Shown in pieces: positions 21,400 to 34,900 of a stretch of DNA of 64,000 bases. The notes below the pieces were generated by a model. The model was not told where the DNA came from. It made no database searches and worked only from the letters and a program-made list of their open reading frames with translations. The position numbers and the translations under genes were made by a program. Within the stretch, counting starts at the first letter, position 1. Each line of letters opens with the position of its first letter. Origin of the DNA: Talpa occidentalis. Taxonomy: Eukaryota > Chordata > Mammalia > Eulipotyphla > Talpidae. The stretch is from contig NW_023604295.1 of assembly GCF_014898055.3 (NCBI RefSeq), forward strand, positions 136,182,676 to 136,246,675. Reading direction: 5' to 3'.

Positions 21400-23370
21400 G
21401 AAGAAACTAATCAGTGATATCTGAATTCCTGTATATTAGTACTGATATTAAAATTTTTCTTGACCCTTTAAATAAGAGTAAACCATTCTAATAAGACATA
21501 CCAGTATTTCCATAAGTTTATACTTTTCAACATTTTACATGAAAATAATTACTGGGAAAAGAATATGACAATTGTTGACTTTTTTCATAACTTGTTTTTG
21601 GTTTATATTGTTTTCTTGACTCTTGTGGAGTAAATGAAATTTTCTACCTTAGGCCATTTGTCTGTCATTAAATGAAATAGAAAAAGCTAACTATTCTGTT
21701 TCTTGTACCCTATTTCTTACTGCATTTCATTGCACAATCAATACTGATTTACATTAATGCACTACTGATTGCCTCTACCAAATGAACCTCCAAAAGTTTC
21801 CTCTGAATAAATTGGAAAAATGGTAATAAATGTTCAGCAAATCTCAATCCATAATTGGATAGCTGTGCCCCCAACTGGTAAAAAATTGTATGAGGTGCTG
21901 AGTGTAATCTTATTTATTGATTTCCTTCATTCTAGAGTTGGTGAAGGGCAGAAAGAGGAACAGTTAAATCAAAATGTTGAAATGTTGTGATTTATTAATA
22001 GAAAGAATGTGTCACATCTCTCTGCACACCTACAAAATTGCTTATTCGTCCTAAATGTATTTTCAGACAGTTTTTTTTATTTGGGGAACCAAAATGACGA
22101 CCAGGCAACTTTATGATAATCATTTTCTCCTTTCTGAAAAAAAAAAAAAAAAAACCTCTCATTTATTTTATGTATTATGATTCATGGTAAATTATTTCAG
22201 CTATGACCAGATAATTGGACATATGTCATGATTTCCTCTAATCTTTATTCTCATAGATTTTAATTTCTCAGTTAGAGCAATCCAGTCAGAGACAGACTTG
22301 GCAGCAGAAACAAATTCATATTTCAGTTGACAGGTGCGGTATTGGACATCCAAAAAGGCAATCAGGCAGGCATTTTTCCAGAGGGTTATAAAGTATGGTG
22401 CATAAAGCTTGCTTTTTCGGCACTTTCAAGTTAGAGATAGAAATAGATTTACATATTCTCCTTGGTAATTTGGTTCCTGGGAATTTGCTTCAATTTTATT
22501 TATCTCTGGACTTAGAATTTCAGATTCTGTACAAATATAGAAAATGATCAGCCATTAGCAAAAGTCAAAGTGGAGATGACTGTGGACAATGAGGCAACAT
22601 CACACTTCCATCAGAGTTTTGGTTTAGATCAGTTTTCATTTATGGCCTTGGGGTGATATGTGAAGTTGACCCGGAGTTTTGTTCTTTGAGGAGAATGTTT
22701 TATAAGAACATACCCCTCCATGCCAGTTTGTTCCTTGCAGAATTTGCTTGAACCCAGACACAAAAATTATTTTTTTGCATGAATTAAATGCAAAGGTGGA
22801 ATTTTCATAGTGATGGCCACGAGTCATGTAGTGCCAAGAGCTCCTTCAACTACCTCAGTCTGACATGCAGTTGAAGGGGGGCTTCATTTCTAGTATGTGT
22901 ATGTGCTGGTGTAAGTATGTGATGGGCAGCCTAAGACTTGAAGTGGTCTCTGTTAGAGAGAAGCTTCCCTATCCTCATTGAATGGGCCACTTCTAAAATA
23001 CCTCAAAGGACAAACCTCTGTCTCCCTGTAAGCCATCTGCATGTGTCATAGGCCCAGCCAACACACCGTGTTCTGTGTCTCATGGAGAACTAAACACTTC
23101 ACTCTGAATTTGGCAGCTTGAAGGTAAAAACTGGAGAGGTATTTGAGATGTTCACCCAGCCAGAAAATGTGCTCTTAGACTTTTGCACTAGAAAGAAATA
23201 GAAAAATATCACAGTGAGTTTGATGAACAAAGTAGAATATTTGTTCTAACTGGTAAAGCACCTGAATTATACATAATTTAGAAAATAGTGTTGCTTTCTT
23301 CATTTTAAGTATGTGGAGAAAACATAAATATGATTTGAGAAAATTTTAAGGGATGCACATTTAAATTAGA

Positions 23371-23415
<45 letters not shown>

Positions 23416-24104
23416 GCCTAAGAATATTATAAAAGGTAAGGTGAAGAAGGAGACTTCCTATTGAATTTAAAAGAAAAAATAAACTTGAATAATCTAAGAA
23501 AGAAAATTCTAAGAGATAGTTTCTGTGTAGTTGTTTTTGATTATTCTTCTTAGATTAGAATGGAAACTCACCCAGAAGCCAAGCAGTACAGCGTAGAGAG
23601 GATGAGCAGCTTCCCAACTCCCACCTCCCTCTGCTGTCAGGCCCAACAGATCTCATTGAAATCCAGATCCACACTTTGATTGTTCTGCATTTAACAGTCA
23701 GGCTAATTTTATTAATCAGTTTGGAGGTTTGTTGTAAGTGGAGTCTGAAAATCAAATGTATATAAAGGAAGGGCTGCATTGGACACTTTTCACCAGTCTC
23801 AGCAAATCAGGACTGACTTTTCCCCTCAAAGTTTCCTGTTCTAGAAATAATGTAGCCAGTAGGGAAGAGGAAGAAAAATATGGTCTTGGTGGAAACAAAC
23901 TTCTACATTATTTCCTTTGAATTATTGTGGCTTCCTATGTTAGCCCAGAAGATAGTGACCTACAGGTCAGCAGTGGCCTGTGGTATAATGGTCTAGTCTT
24001 TGCAGTATGTCCCACCTGTGGAGTTCATTAGACAAGAAACAGATGCCCTCAAAGTCACTTCTGCATGAGTTTACGTGCATGACCCACTTTAACAAAATAC
24101 CTCT
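21400..24104. other. Unassigned AT-rich DNA
   Basis: Apart from an A18 run (22137-22154) and an (AG)n tract (23377-23412), I recognise no gene or repeat family. Confidence 0.5.
23377..23412 (+). repeat. (AG)18 microsatellite
   Basis: Eighteen uninterrupted AG units. Confidence 0.97.
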
Positions 24105-24445
24105 TAAAATCAGAATCTTTTTTTTTTTTTTATAGAGGCATGTTTTTATTTATTTATTTATTATATTTGTTTGTTTTGTTTATACATGCACTGGGTACAG
24201 TCAGAAGCGCGGGAGGGTGAGAGAATTCACCAGAGCCAGAGCGGGGAGCAGAGCAGGCAGAAGGGCTGAAGTACACTGCTGAGGGGAGCAGCGGGTGGCA
24301 GGAGAGGTCTGCGCACCATGTGGGATCCTCCTCCGGTGGCCGGGGAGCAGCCGGGGATCGAACCGGCGCCGAAGAGGCCGCGGGCAGCTTCGCAACCCAG
24401 CGCTCAACCGCTGCGCCACCGGGGAGGCCCTAAAATCAGAATCTT
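24105..24445 (-). mobile_element. Young tRNA-derived SINE with distinctive tail
   Basis: SINE at 24120-24430 with perfect 15-bp TSD taaaatcagaatctt (24105-24119 and 24431-24445). Head CpGs are largely intact. It shares the acatgcctctata tail with the copy at 5951-6264 and lacks TCTTT. Confidence 0.95.
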
Positions 24446-24629
24446 ATTAGAGGGTTGTTATAAGGCGTTTGTGTAGTATCTATAAATTGCACATAATTTT
24501 GGCTTAACTCTCAAGCCCCACTGAGGTAGAAAAAATTACTGAACTTGCAAATGTTGGTTTACTGATTATCTTGTCAGAGACACATGTTGTAAAGAGAGCA
24601 TAGACGCCAAGCTGACAAGGCTGCAAGCT

Positions 24630-25030
24630 GGGCAATTCCAACTATATGCCATTCTGGAAAAGGTAAAAATTGGGGGATAGTGAAAAGATCAGTGGTTGCC
24701 AGTAGTTGGAAACGTGAAAATGAATAACAGAGTGTAGAGGATTTTTAGGGTAGCAAAACTATTCTGTATGAGACTCTAATGGTGGGTGCATGTTGTTCTA
24801 TAGTTTTCTAAATGCAAAGAATGCATAAAATCAAGAGTGAGCCCATCTTAATATAAACTGTGGACTTAGGGTGAGTATGATGTGTCAAAGCAGGAATATC
24901 CATTATAACAAATGTACTGCACTGGTGAGGATGTTGGTAGGGGGAGAGTCTGTGGGTGTGTGGAATGTAAGATATATGAGAATTTTTGCTGTGAATGTAA
25001 AAGTGCTCTCTACAAAGTGAAGTCTTAGAG
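24630..25030 (+). repeat. L1ME-type 3' end, plus strand
   Basis: 'actatatgccattctggaaaagg', 'agatcagtggttgccagtagttgg', 'tgtggacttagggtgagtatgatgtgtcaa' and 'tgctgtgaatgtaaaagtgctct' follow the L1M/L1ME 3' UTR in order. Confidence 0.8.
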
Positions 25031-25509
25031 AGAGACTTGTCAGGTGCTCCTCATGCCATTTCCACTTTGACCGTCCTAGCCAGAGTATTGCTCATTTCTT
25101 ATTTATCACTCATGACCTCCTTTATGGCCTTTTTAGCTAAAGTAAATTCTGCTTTCCTTTAGATCCAAAACTATTGCTCTTTTAAAAGCTATTCTTATCT
25201 TATTAGGCCTATGGTCAAGTCCTTTAATAGCTAAAATCAATTGAACTATTATTTAGGTAACTATGATGGAAAGTACAGTGAGTGAGGGATTATTCAGCTA
25301 AAAAAATAGTGAAATAGAAACCCTGTTCTGCTTTTATTGGTGATATTGTAGGGAATTAGAATGAGTAGTTACTGAAAAATCAACCATGCTGCAATTCAGT
25401 GGCATAAAACAATTAGAATGTGTTCTTGTTAATAAAGTGTTGGGTCAGCTGGATGGTGTTTCTGGGCTGTGGTCAGATGTGGGTGGCACAGGCAGTTTCC
25501 TGTGAAAAA

Positions 25510-25800
25510 GACTCCACTGCATGTTAAGGAAAATACCTTAAAATTTACCCATCAGACTCTGCCTAGATTCAGGATTTTCATTTTTGACAATCTGGACATT
25601 CCCCAAACATGTGGCAGTTTGATATTTTGCTGGGACGTGCTTCTTTATTTGTCTTGCCTTTATTGTTTGTCTTCCACACTGGTGTAAACTCCACGAGGGG
25701 TGTCGTCTTTCTTACTCATCACGTATCCCCAGTGTTTGAACGACCCAGCACAAAGGGAGCACTCAAATACACTTACCGACTGACTGACTGATGACTGAAA
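25510..25800 (+). repeat. L2 LINE 3' end, plus strand
   Basis: 'gtaaactccacgaggggtgtcgtc', 'atccccagtgtttgaacgacccagca' and 'gagcactcaaatacacttaccgactgactgactg' match the L2 3' terminus. Confidence 0.75.
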
Positions 25801-25965
25801 GCAAAGGATATAACATGATCTGACATAGTCATTTACATTTTTATGCCATTTCTATTACAAAGTTTCTTCCTTGATAACATGAGACTAATAGCGGTATTAT
25901 CTCAGGGTAGTTGTGAGGATTGAGTTAATATATGTATAGAAAATATAAAGAGAGTGAAGAGGGGC
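25801..25965 (+). repeat. MIR relic, plus strand
   Basis: 'acatgagactaatagcggtattatctcagggtagttgtgaggattgagttaata' reads as MIR 3' sequence. Confidence 0.75.
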
Positions 25966-26179
25966 AGTGTGGTGGGCAGGCAGAAAAGAGGGTGGGAATG
26001 CAATGGGGGCTTTGGTGGTGGGTGAGCTGTATTGACACACACCTGAAGTGGTGTGAACCTAAACTCCCAAATCATACTGTTATAAACCAACTTTATCTCA
26101 ATGAAAAATATTTTTTTTAAAGCAGGGTGTTTGGCAAATTGAAATATTACATATATATGCAAAGTCATTTCATGACATT

Positions 26180-26455
26180 TAATTTCAATTTTTTTAAAAA
26201 AGATTATGCATACAAGAACTGGGGTACAGGCCAGAGGTGTAGGAGGTGAGAGAACTCACCAGAGTGGGGAGCAAAACAAGCAGTTCTACTGAATATACTG
26301 GTGAGGGGAGCATTTGGTGAGACAGAAGAGGTCTGCTGCATCACATGTGGGTTAGCTCCCTGGCTGGGGATCGAACTCGTGCTGCAGTCACTGCTGATAG
26401 CTTGATCGCACTCTGTCTTTAACCCCTGCACCACCAAGGAGGCCTCTAATTTCAA
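26180..26455 (-). mobile_element. tRNA-derived SINE, older type
   Basis: SINE at 26189-26446 with short TSD taatttcaa (26180-26188 and 26447-26455). Part of the body near 'caccagagtggggagc' is deleted relative to siblings. Confidence 0.85.
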
Positions 26456-26459
26456 ATTT

Positions 26460-28470
26460 TATGTGGAAAATTATCTACTAAATATTATCTTAGAATTTGA
26501 GGATTGATGAAATTCTCAGGGGGCTCTCTAAAGTACATATTCTACAAACCAATATGGAAGGTAGAGAAGGGGCCAAGGTCAGGAGTAGCATTGAGGAGAG
26601 ACTTTGTGAGATAGATGGTATCAAAGACAGATGTTTGGCGGAGGAGTGCAATTTCATGAGTGGGATGGAACTTTCTAGAAATGGCAACATTATGAAGAAA
26701 ATCAGGAGGAGGCTTAAAGAATTGGCAATAGAAGGAAAACATGAGACTGATCTGGGGATATCCTAGGAGACTAATGGGGAGCAAATTTGGGCAGGTACTG
26801 GCCCACCTTAAATGGGCCTTATAGTGGCCTTTGTCTTTCTGTAGGTCCTGAATGACCACTCATGATCTCTTGAGCAGCAATGATTTGAGCTTCTAGAAAG
26901 GAAAATCCACTTGGAAGCAATGTCTAGACCAATTATAACGGAACAGTGATAAAAAGTTGAGAGAACTGAGAGAATAGTGTGAGTGTTTAGTGATTAAATT
27001 TGTTGAGAGTATTGAGTGGGACATAGGAAGTGACTGCAACAGGAAGGAAGTGATGTGAGACATATTTGATATTCAAAGAAAATGGGGGAGAAAGGCAGAA
27101 AAAGGGAGATGATGCAAGCTACAATGTCCATTGGGAGATAAGGGCAAACATTTGTGAAAGTGGGAAATTAGTAGAAAACTAGGATGCATGCTAGAAGAGT
27201 GAATGAAAATAAATAGGCATGGAAATAAAGGTTCTAAGAGTCAATAGAATCTCTAGCATAGCTAAGAGACAAATCGAAGGACAGTAGAGAATACTAGTTC
27301 GAAATAAGAGAGCAGAGATATATACTTCATATCTATCTTTATAGAAGGAAAAGATTAAGCACTAGGTATGAAGATTGCCTCTCAGGAAGAAAGAGAAATA
27401 TGAAAAACAGTTCAAGGATAACCCTGAGAGAATATATCCTTTTGGACTATAGAAGAACATGTTCCTTTATTGAAATAAATTCCTTTTGTTTCATATTGCT
27501 TAGTTTAATAACTAGGTGTGGTTGATTTGTGATACACAGTTTAGAAGATCTCAGCTAACCTGACACAAGATTAAAAATACTCATGATACTTGATATGTTG
27601 GGCCCACAAATATTGGCCTTTCATTATAATGATAATAATGTGAATAGATTTTAGACCTTATATTACTTGGTGATTGGTTTTTCTGAGATAAATGGCACCT
27701 GTTTGGAATTAGAGTTCAGGTACTAGTATAACAGGAAGCGTACTTAGGGAATGATTAATAATAAGCTATTGGCTGAAAGTACCAGTTAGCAACATGGATG
27801 GTGCTGTTAATTATTATTTAATGATTTTTCCTAGACTGCTGAATAATTGACACTGATGAGAAGGTGACTCAGAATTGATTTATAGTACTGGGAATGGGTT
27901 GTTGAAATGCCAATAGCAATAGTGCCTTATTAAATGTTCCATATAAAGAAGTAAATATTTCTAGTAAGGCTTTCTCTAAAGAGAAAGATCTCAATAGTAC
28001 ATGTTATTTATTTATAAAAATAGGAATTATCATCTCAGTTTATAAGATGACAAGCACCAAGTTTTTCTCTGAAGACATATTTAGTTAGTGACAGAATAAT
28101 AAATAGGATTCAATATAACCCCATTTTGGAGGAAAAGTAAATTTATGCTTTATAGCTTGTTTTGTATAAAAATGCGTTGATATTTATATCACATGGTTTT
28201 AGAAGCTCTATTTTATTAATGAATTCATCTTTAAATTTAATTGGTATTATTTTTTAAAGGACCTGCATTTTTAATGTAAAAAATGATATAATTGGGAAAG
28301 AAATGTTGTGGAACTGATTTTGTTTTATCAGTATTTTTATTATTAAAACAAATAGAAGGAACAAGATAATTTTCCTAGTATCAGTAAAAAAATGTTGTAT
28401 AGCATATACACAAAGGGCATTTTTGTTCTTCAATCAAGAAGGTAACCGGGTTATAGCATCCCTGTCTCCT
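26460..28470. other. Unassigned DNA
   Basis: Around 26.57-27.06 kb the wording ('gagtgggacataggaagtgactg') faintly resembles antisense L2, but I cannot anchor it. No gene is supported. Confidence 0.45.
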
Positions 28471-28474
28471 GCCC

Positions 28475-28492
28475 TTTTTTTTTTTTTTTTTT
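28475..28492. repeat. T18 homopolymer
   Basis: Eighteen T. It could be an A-tail of a minus-strand retroposon, but no body was recognised to its right. Confidence 0.95.
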
Positions 28493-28544
28493 GGCCTTCA
28501 TGCTTGTTCTGTTAGCCAAATGGTGATTTTTGTACCATCTAAAT

Positions 28545-28800
28545 TAGTGTTTTTCGAAGTGTAGGTCCTAATCTATGAATGAGCTTGTGATTCAGGATTC
28601 ATATTTTTTAAACATAATAATAGAATGAGATGGGATGAATTAAAAAATATATACTAAGATACATCTCACTAAATGTTACTAAGTATTTTGTGTATTTTTT
28701 ACATGCATATGTGTCTGTTGAGTCACACTGTAACATGTATTTTTGATCAAGAAAGTGTTACTACTTTCTTGATAGCTACTGATATATTTTGAGATATAGC
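28545..28800. repeat. Possible hAT-type MITE relic
   Basis: The edge 'agtgtttttcgaagtgtaggtcc' resembles hAT-Charlie non-autonomous ends. It contains an 11-bp perfect stem (28746-28756 with 28763-28773). No terminal inverted repeat was confirmed. Confidence 0.3.
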
Positions 28801-29219
28801 TTATAATTATTCCTCCATTCCAAATTAGTTTTAAATTAATTGATCCATTATTTATAAAGTATCTGCTATGTCAGTGAGAATTAACTACCAAAAAGAAAAT
28901 ACCTAACTTCCTATTATAAATGATGACATGCAGGATTAGACAGTTACCAAAGGAAGAGAACTGCTAGAAGGAGGATGTGCCAGGCATTGCTGTTTAATAT
29001 TAACTTTTTTTTCTTTTGCCTCTTTGAACTGTAGAGAGTTATCATTTATTTCTGTATCTGTAAGAAGAAACTTATATTTTGCCTTTGCCCGTATTTCTAG
29101 CACAGTGCTCCCAAACCTTTGGAATTTCCTGCATTGAGTGATAAAGGTGTCCTTTGTTATGTTAATGAATGATTTGGTGGCCCTTAAGGTTAGGGGCTGC
29201 TGGTCAGAAAGCCCACAGC

Positions 29220-30830
29220 CCACCTCAGGGAGGACAGGGCCTCTGCAGGTGACTCAGTTACTGATGCCAGTGACTTCATCAGTCACGCCTATGTAATAAC
29301 CTGTCCATAAAATTGCAAAAGGTTGGCTATCTGAGAACTTCCAGGATCACGAATATGTGGAGATTTGGTGAGAGTGGCAAGTCCATTTGGAGAAAGCATG
29401 GACACGCCCTGCCCTTTCCAAATATGTCACGCTACATACCTGTTCTAGCTGGAGTTTTATCTGTATCCTTTCATATCCTTTCATAATAAACCAGCAATCC
29501 AGTAAGTAAGATGTTTCCTTGAGTTCTGTGAGCAGCTCTAGCAAATAAATACAACCCCAGAAGGGAATTGTGGGGACCTGATTAATATAAACCTGTGTTC
29601 AGAAGTATAGGTAACTACTAAGGCTTCAAAATGACATCTGAAGTGTGGGATGGATTGGGGTACATGACACCTGAAGTGTGGGGGTGGATTGGGTCTGGAA
29701 GTATTGAACCCTTAATCTGTGGATTCTGAGACTGCTTTAGTGCCTGCTCTCAGTTTTTTCTAATTGTGACTTTTGCCTTTTAGTATGCCTTGTAATTCTT
29801 TTCTTGAGAGTTGGACACAATGTACTGGGTAAGGAAAGACTGTAAACAGACCTTTAGTAACATGGCAGTAAGGGGTGGGGAGTGGAGTGTTCTGCTCTCA
29901 AATAAGGTCTTAGTCTGGACCTCTGGACTGTGAATTTACTAACAGTTTCAGTTTCTTTCCGCCCTCTCTAGGAGGCTCAGAATGGAGAAAATAGGCTAGA
30001 CTTGGGTATTTCTCTTCTCACATTTTAGTTAGGCTCTAATAATCTCTCTGAAGGTTGGCATCTGGTTTACTAGTTTCCTCTGAGGCAGACATTGTTCAGT
30101 AAATATGTTCTGGTGTACTTTTTTATTTTTATTTATTTTTTAAAAGATTTATTTATTTATTTACACAAGCACTGGGTACAGCAGAAGCACAGGAGGGTGA
30201 GAGAATTCACCAGAGCCAGAGTGGGAAACAGAAAGGGCAGACTCTTGAAATACACTGCTGAGGGGAGCAGTGGGCGCAGCAGGAGAGGTCTATTGCACCA
30301 TGTGGGACACTCACTGGTGGCCGGGGATCGAACCGGTGCTGCAGAGGCTATGGGCAGTTTCACAGCCCAGCGCTCAACAGCTGTGCCACCAGGGGAGGCC
30401 CTGGTGTACTTTTTTAAATGGGCCCTTTCCCTTTCCTCTTGTTAGAGGATTTTTCTCAGATATTTACTGTGGGAACCCATGGACCTCCTAGAGGTGAGGT
30501 ACCCCATATTGTACAGCCCCCATACTGGGTCCACCTGAAGTAGGTCAGTGAGTGTTCAACTGAATGTCCAGCAATTCACCAATTATAGTTCAGCTTCTCC
30601 TTCCCGACACTGATTCCTATGGCCACTTCTGCTCTCAAGTCTCTACTCCAGCAAGCCTCAATTCACTATACCTGCCTGTCGCTCCCTTCTTGGGAGCAGG
30701 AGTTTTTCCTAGGTAACCCCCTACCCCCATTACAGATCCAAGAAGAGTTCTTCATTTTTCAGGCTGTTGAGCTTTTCATTTGTTGCTAGGGTAGAGTGGT
30801 AACTTCTAAGCTCTTACCAGGAACTGGAAG
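29220..30830 (+). repeat. Old, recognisable mammalian repeat, family name uncertain
   Basis: The order 'cagttactgatgccagtgac', 'cctttcataataaaccagcaatccagtaagtaag', 'tccttgagttctgtgagcagctctagcaaa', 'gcctttagtaacatggcagtaagg' matches a repeat I know from other mammals but cannot name with certainty (LTR or L1-associated). A SINE interrupts it at 30126-30401. Within it, 29632-29664 and 29665-29697 form an imperfect tandem pair. Confidence 0.5.
30111..30416 (-). mobile_element. tRNA-derived SINE with perfect TSD
   Basis: SINE at 30126-30401 with 15-bp TSD tggtgtactttttta (30111-30125 and 30402-30416). Young-type body and normal tail. Confidence 0.95.
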
Positions 30831-30849
30831 TTTCTTTAAAATTTGCAAA

Positions 30850-30970
30850 CATGTGTTTTGCAGCAATTATTAAGTACCAGGAATCATCTTAGCTGCCCTG
30901 GGAAAAGTGATGAAGACAAGTCATGTGCTCTGGAGATTTTAGTCTAGGACAAGAGAAACAAATATTTAAC
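30850..30970 (-). repeat. L2 LINE relic, minus strand
   Basis: 'aattattaagtaccaggaatcatcttagctgccctggg' followed by 'gatgaagacaagtcatgtgctctggagattttagtctag' is the antisense L2 3' order. Confidence 0.6.
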
Positions 30971-32559
30971 TTTTTTGTTTGTTTTTTTTCCACTTTTGTT
31001 TATAGGGAATAAAGAAAAGGCTCCCAGGAACAACAGAAAAAATGGCTTACATATAGACTCACCTTATTACTTTTTAACAGATCAGTGTATGAGGAAATAA
31101 TTCATATGATAAGGAGAAAAACAAAAACAGAGCAGTGCAAAATTCTAGAAAGAACTGTTACGGTCTCTCTCTGTTAATTTGTTAAAAATCCTAGACAGCT
31201 GACATATGGATAATATGTGGTTGGATATAAATATGAAATGGAAAAATTACACTTATATCACTTAACATCTGATTTTCATGTTCTATAAAATCACTTCCAA
31301 TTTTCTTGTCTTGAGGAAGATGGACCGGGCATTAGAAATGCCCATAAATGCCAGGCTTGCTAGAATGTGTTTTGTACACGAGACTATTAGATTGCCTCTG
31401 GTCTTAGCCTAGATCTCTCTGATGATGAGCTTCTAGAAAAGCCTGCATTTCTTTTGCTGTTTGCTACACTGATTTTATATTCAAAATAACTTATGTATTC
31501 TACCCATATTTCCTCTGCCACACACATCTTTCCTTTAATAGTAGCTTTCTGCTTTCTTGTGGAGGACCTGCTGTGATGCTCTTACGTATTAAAAAAAAAA
31601 ATGCCCCTAATTTTCCTCTCAAAACCATTTTCACAATATTTAGCAAAATAGACCAAACTTTCTGAAAGTAAATTTAAGATGTTTGTGGATAAACAGGATG
31701 TGTTGAAACGAGGATGTATTTCAAGCTGTCTGAAGCAATATGTTCAAATGTAAACATTTCTTGAGATTGACAAATTGTTTAAATCATCTGTTCCTGCAAA
31801 TCATTAAGATCAGGAAATTTGTATAATACCATCTATAGATTTCTAATTCAAAACAAGGCAAGTAGGTCTGTTGATGAGCAGGTAAACTCCAGTGGCGGGC
31901 CTGAGATGCCAAGACTAGATGAAGACTAAATTTTCAAATAAAAGTTGAGTAGATAAAATAAAATTAAAATAAGGATAAATACAAGTGAATGTAGTGCAAG
32001 ATAGAAATTAAATCTTTACTAGTGTGTTTTATTTTTATTTGGCAACCCACATTGTGACAGTTCATTCCCCAGTACCTGAGGAATCAACTTAGTGTTAGAC
32101 GTACACTAGGAAATCGAAACACAAATTACATGTTATAATAAAGGTCCATAAGGCCACAGGTATCTGGGAAGTTGTTCACATCCCGGGCTGCCTCACTGAA
32201 ACACCCTTATCCTTAAGTTTGCAAGAATTAGGTATTACCAAAGAATTTCTTGAAAATTAAGAAATGAGTAAGAAAAAGGGCATGACTTCAGGTGGAGGCA
32301 TTTCCCCTTTTTCCTGTCTTTCCCAGAATCCTAGTGTGTAGTTACTCTTCTGAATATTGATCACAAACTATTGTTGTATCCTGAGTTATCTTGAAAATGC
32401 ACATTTGGAAGCTAAGACTACTGCAGGAGCTGGAGAATGAAGCCACAGAAGTGCCTACCTTTCTAGTACCTTTCAGGGACTCTCCTGTCAAATGAACTCA
32501 TTTTACCTTGTCACAGGCTTAGAAAAGAGCAGTTCCATTAAATAAAAACTATTGTGTTT
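30971..32559. other. Unassigned AT-rich DNA
   Basis: No gene, RNA gene or repeat family recognised. Confidence 0.5.
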
Positions 32560-33070
32560 TCTTATTGCTGCTGCTGCAAAACAAGTCTCAAAATGTAGTT
32601 TATTTTGCTTGCAGATTCTATGGACCAGGAGTTCAGACAGGGCTCAGCAGGAATGGCCTTTCTCTGCTCTGTGATGTCTGGACCTCATTTGGGAAAAATG
32701 GCCACTGGGTGACTAGATGGCTGGGAGCTGATCCACTAAGGCGTCCTCATGATGCACCTGAGGGTGGTTGCTGGTAACTGGGGGTGTGCTTACATGAGGC
32801 TTATCCTGGGACCTAGTTTCAGGTGCAGGGGTAACTAAGGATTCCAAAGACAAGTGTCCTGCAGATACCAGAAAGAGGACACATGACTTATTTTCTTAAC
32901 CTCCGAAGTCAAGAGGCATCTCTTCCTGGCACTCTACTGCCTGGAACTGCGACCACCTTGCCTGGTTTCAAGGGAAAAGGACATAAACCCCCTCATTTGA
33001 TGGGAGGGGTGCCAAAGAATTTACAGACCTGCTTTAGAGCCACCACAGAGGTGAGCATTCTGTACCTGGG
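32560..33070. repeat. Old interspersed repeat relic, family uncertain
   Basis: 'cagattctatggaccaggagttcagacagggctcagcaggaatggcc' and later 'caccttgcctggtttcaaggg' suggest the same LTR-like class as 15080-15500. GC-richer than its surroundings. Confidence 0.45.
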
Positions 33071-33509
33071 CTGCAGGGACTTGTGTCCTGTTTCTGAAGG
33101 CCGACCTGGGGAGGTGGGCACCAACTCTGTCAACACACAGAAGAGGCAACATTCTGCTCCACTGGATCCTAAATTGAGGTCATAGCCTAGAAAAAAAGGC
33201 AGCTCTGAATATCCCTACTGCCCTGGCCACCTCATGTCTCTACTCAAGACAACAACATTAGAAATGATTGTAAGAGCTGAAAATAAGATATGAAATGATT
33301 TAACGTTTCCAAATCACATTTATAGCCAAAGACTACATTGTATCCAGTAATTTTCTCTCTATTTCAACCCTCAGGAAACCTTTCTGTTCTTCTCTACTTA
33401 AGAATCTTAATGCCAGTGTTGTAGCAGCCTGGCAATTTATCCAGAGCAAAATGCCATGTAGTTAGCCTGCTTTAGTAGTACAGTGGACATTTTCACTGTC
33501 CTTGTAGTA

Positions 33510-33680
33510 TACACACACACACACATAGAGATAAAAATAGACATTAACAAAACCTTAAAGAGTTAGTATAAATACCACTTGTGGAAAACATAGACTAGAG
33601 AATATCAGGGAAGGGAGGGGTAGTTGATTCATGTATAATTGATCGATGCCTCTGTGTGTGTTGAGTGTGTGTGTGTATGT
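33510..33680. repeat. CA and TG microsatellite tracts
   Basis: (AC)n at 33510-33525 and interrupted (TG)n at 33651-33680. Confidence 0.85.
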
Positions 33681-33689
33681 TTTATATCA

Positions 33690-34660
33690 TATATATTCAT
33701 GACTACATCTATGACACATGCATATATAGATATGTAAACTGGCTTGGTTGTAAATGTGGTGTATCTGTGTGTGCAAATACACAGTGCAATAGCTGTGACG
33801 ATTCAAACTAAAAAATTTCTTATTCACTTTACACTGATTCAGTGATTATTTTTTACTAACATTTTTATTAAATATTACCTTCATTATCAATTAACTTGTG
33901 CATATTTGCTTATTTATTTTGGTAAAATTCCTTGCGTACTAACACTCTAAATGTATAATATGGGACTATCTATTTCATGCAGTGTCATACCTGTACACTC
34001 TAAGTACTTGCTACTCAAGCAGAACTATGTTTTGTAGAGAAGAATTGGAATTATTGGCCATTTCACTGCTAACACCCTCTGATTTTGCGGTTGGAACATT
34101 TGGTTGTACTGTACTTTCATTAAATAATATAGTAATTACCACTTTGCAAGATGCAATGCTATTCATTTACATATAATTTACCAAGTTGCATATTCGATAC
34201 AAAATAATTAGATACTGAAGGAAAGGAGTGACAATGTGGGTAAGCAATCTGCTGTTGCTTCCAACATATGCATCTAGTGAAGCAGATGGAATTGTGTTCT
34301 TGGGATGTTTAAGGACTTTCAAGTGCTTCATATCAGCAGCATCTGGAGACCAATTACTGAACACTCTCCACAGGGGTCTTGCCTCAGGGTTTTTAAATGG
34401 ATGAATAATATATAAACTCCATGACTTCCCACTGAGAGAGACCGAAGCAGCATCAGAAAGAAATCGTCTATTTGAGTTGAACTAAAATGAAATAATTTGA
34501 AATTTGAACTAAAGTCTTTTGTGTTTACATATGTAGTTGGTTGTCAGGTTACAATGCAGGGGCATAATGAATAGGGAAGCAAGAAACCTTGCTAAGAGTC
34601 TAAGTCAGGATGAAAAAGAATGTGAAAGAACTGATCTCCTAACTCATACCTTTTGAGAAC
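33690..34660. other. Unassigned AT-rich DNA
   Basis: Nothing recognised. Confidence 0.5.
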
Positions 34661-34669
34661 TTCAGTAGC

Positions 34670-34900
34670 TCATTCATTCATTTATTTACTCATGAATATT
34701 TATGAAGCACATCTCTCGCCTATATGCCAGGCATTGAGATAGGGGCAGAGAATGCAGCAATGAGCAAGACCAGTGTTGTCCTATGTGCCCTGTAACTTAA
34801 AACCTTGTGTCATCCCCAAAAACTTGCTTGTAAAGTTAATTAGGCTGCCGCTGTTGTATTTTACATGTGAGAAAACGCGGAAAAAGATTACTATTAGCAT
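34670..34900 (-). repeat. L2 LINE 3' end relic, minus strand
   Basis: 'attcattcatttatttactcatgaatatttatgaagcac', 'atatgccaggcattgagataggggcagagaatgcagcaatgagc' match the reverse complement of the L2 terminus. Confidence 0.8.

Noticed and set aside
23377..23412. CRISPR-like or regulatory tandem array
   Set aside because: It is a plain AG microsatellite.
30092..30445. 117-codon frame
   Set aside because: Its body is antisense SINE sequence, not a gene.
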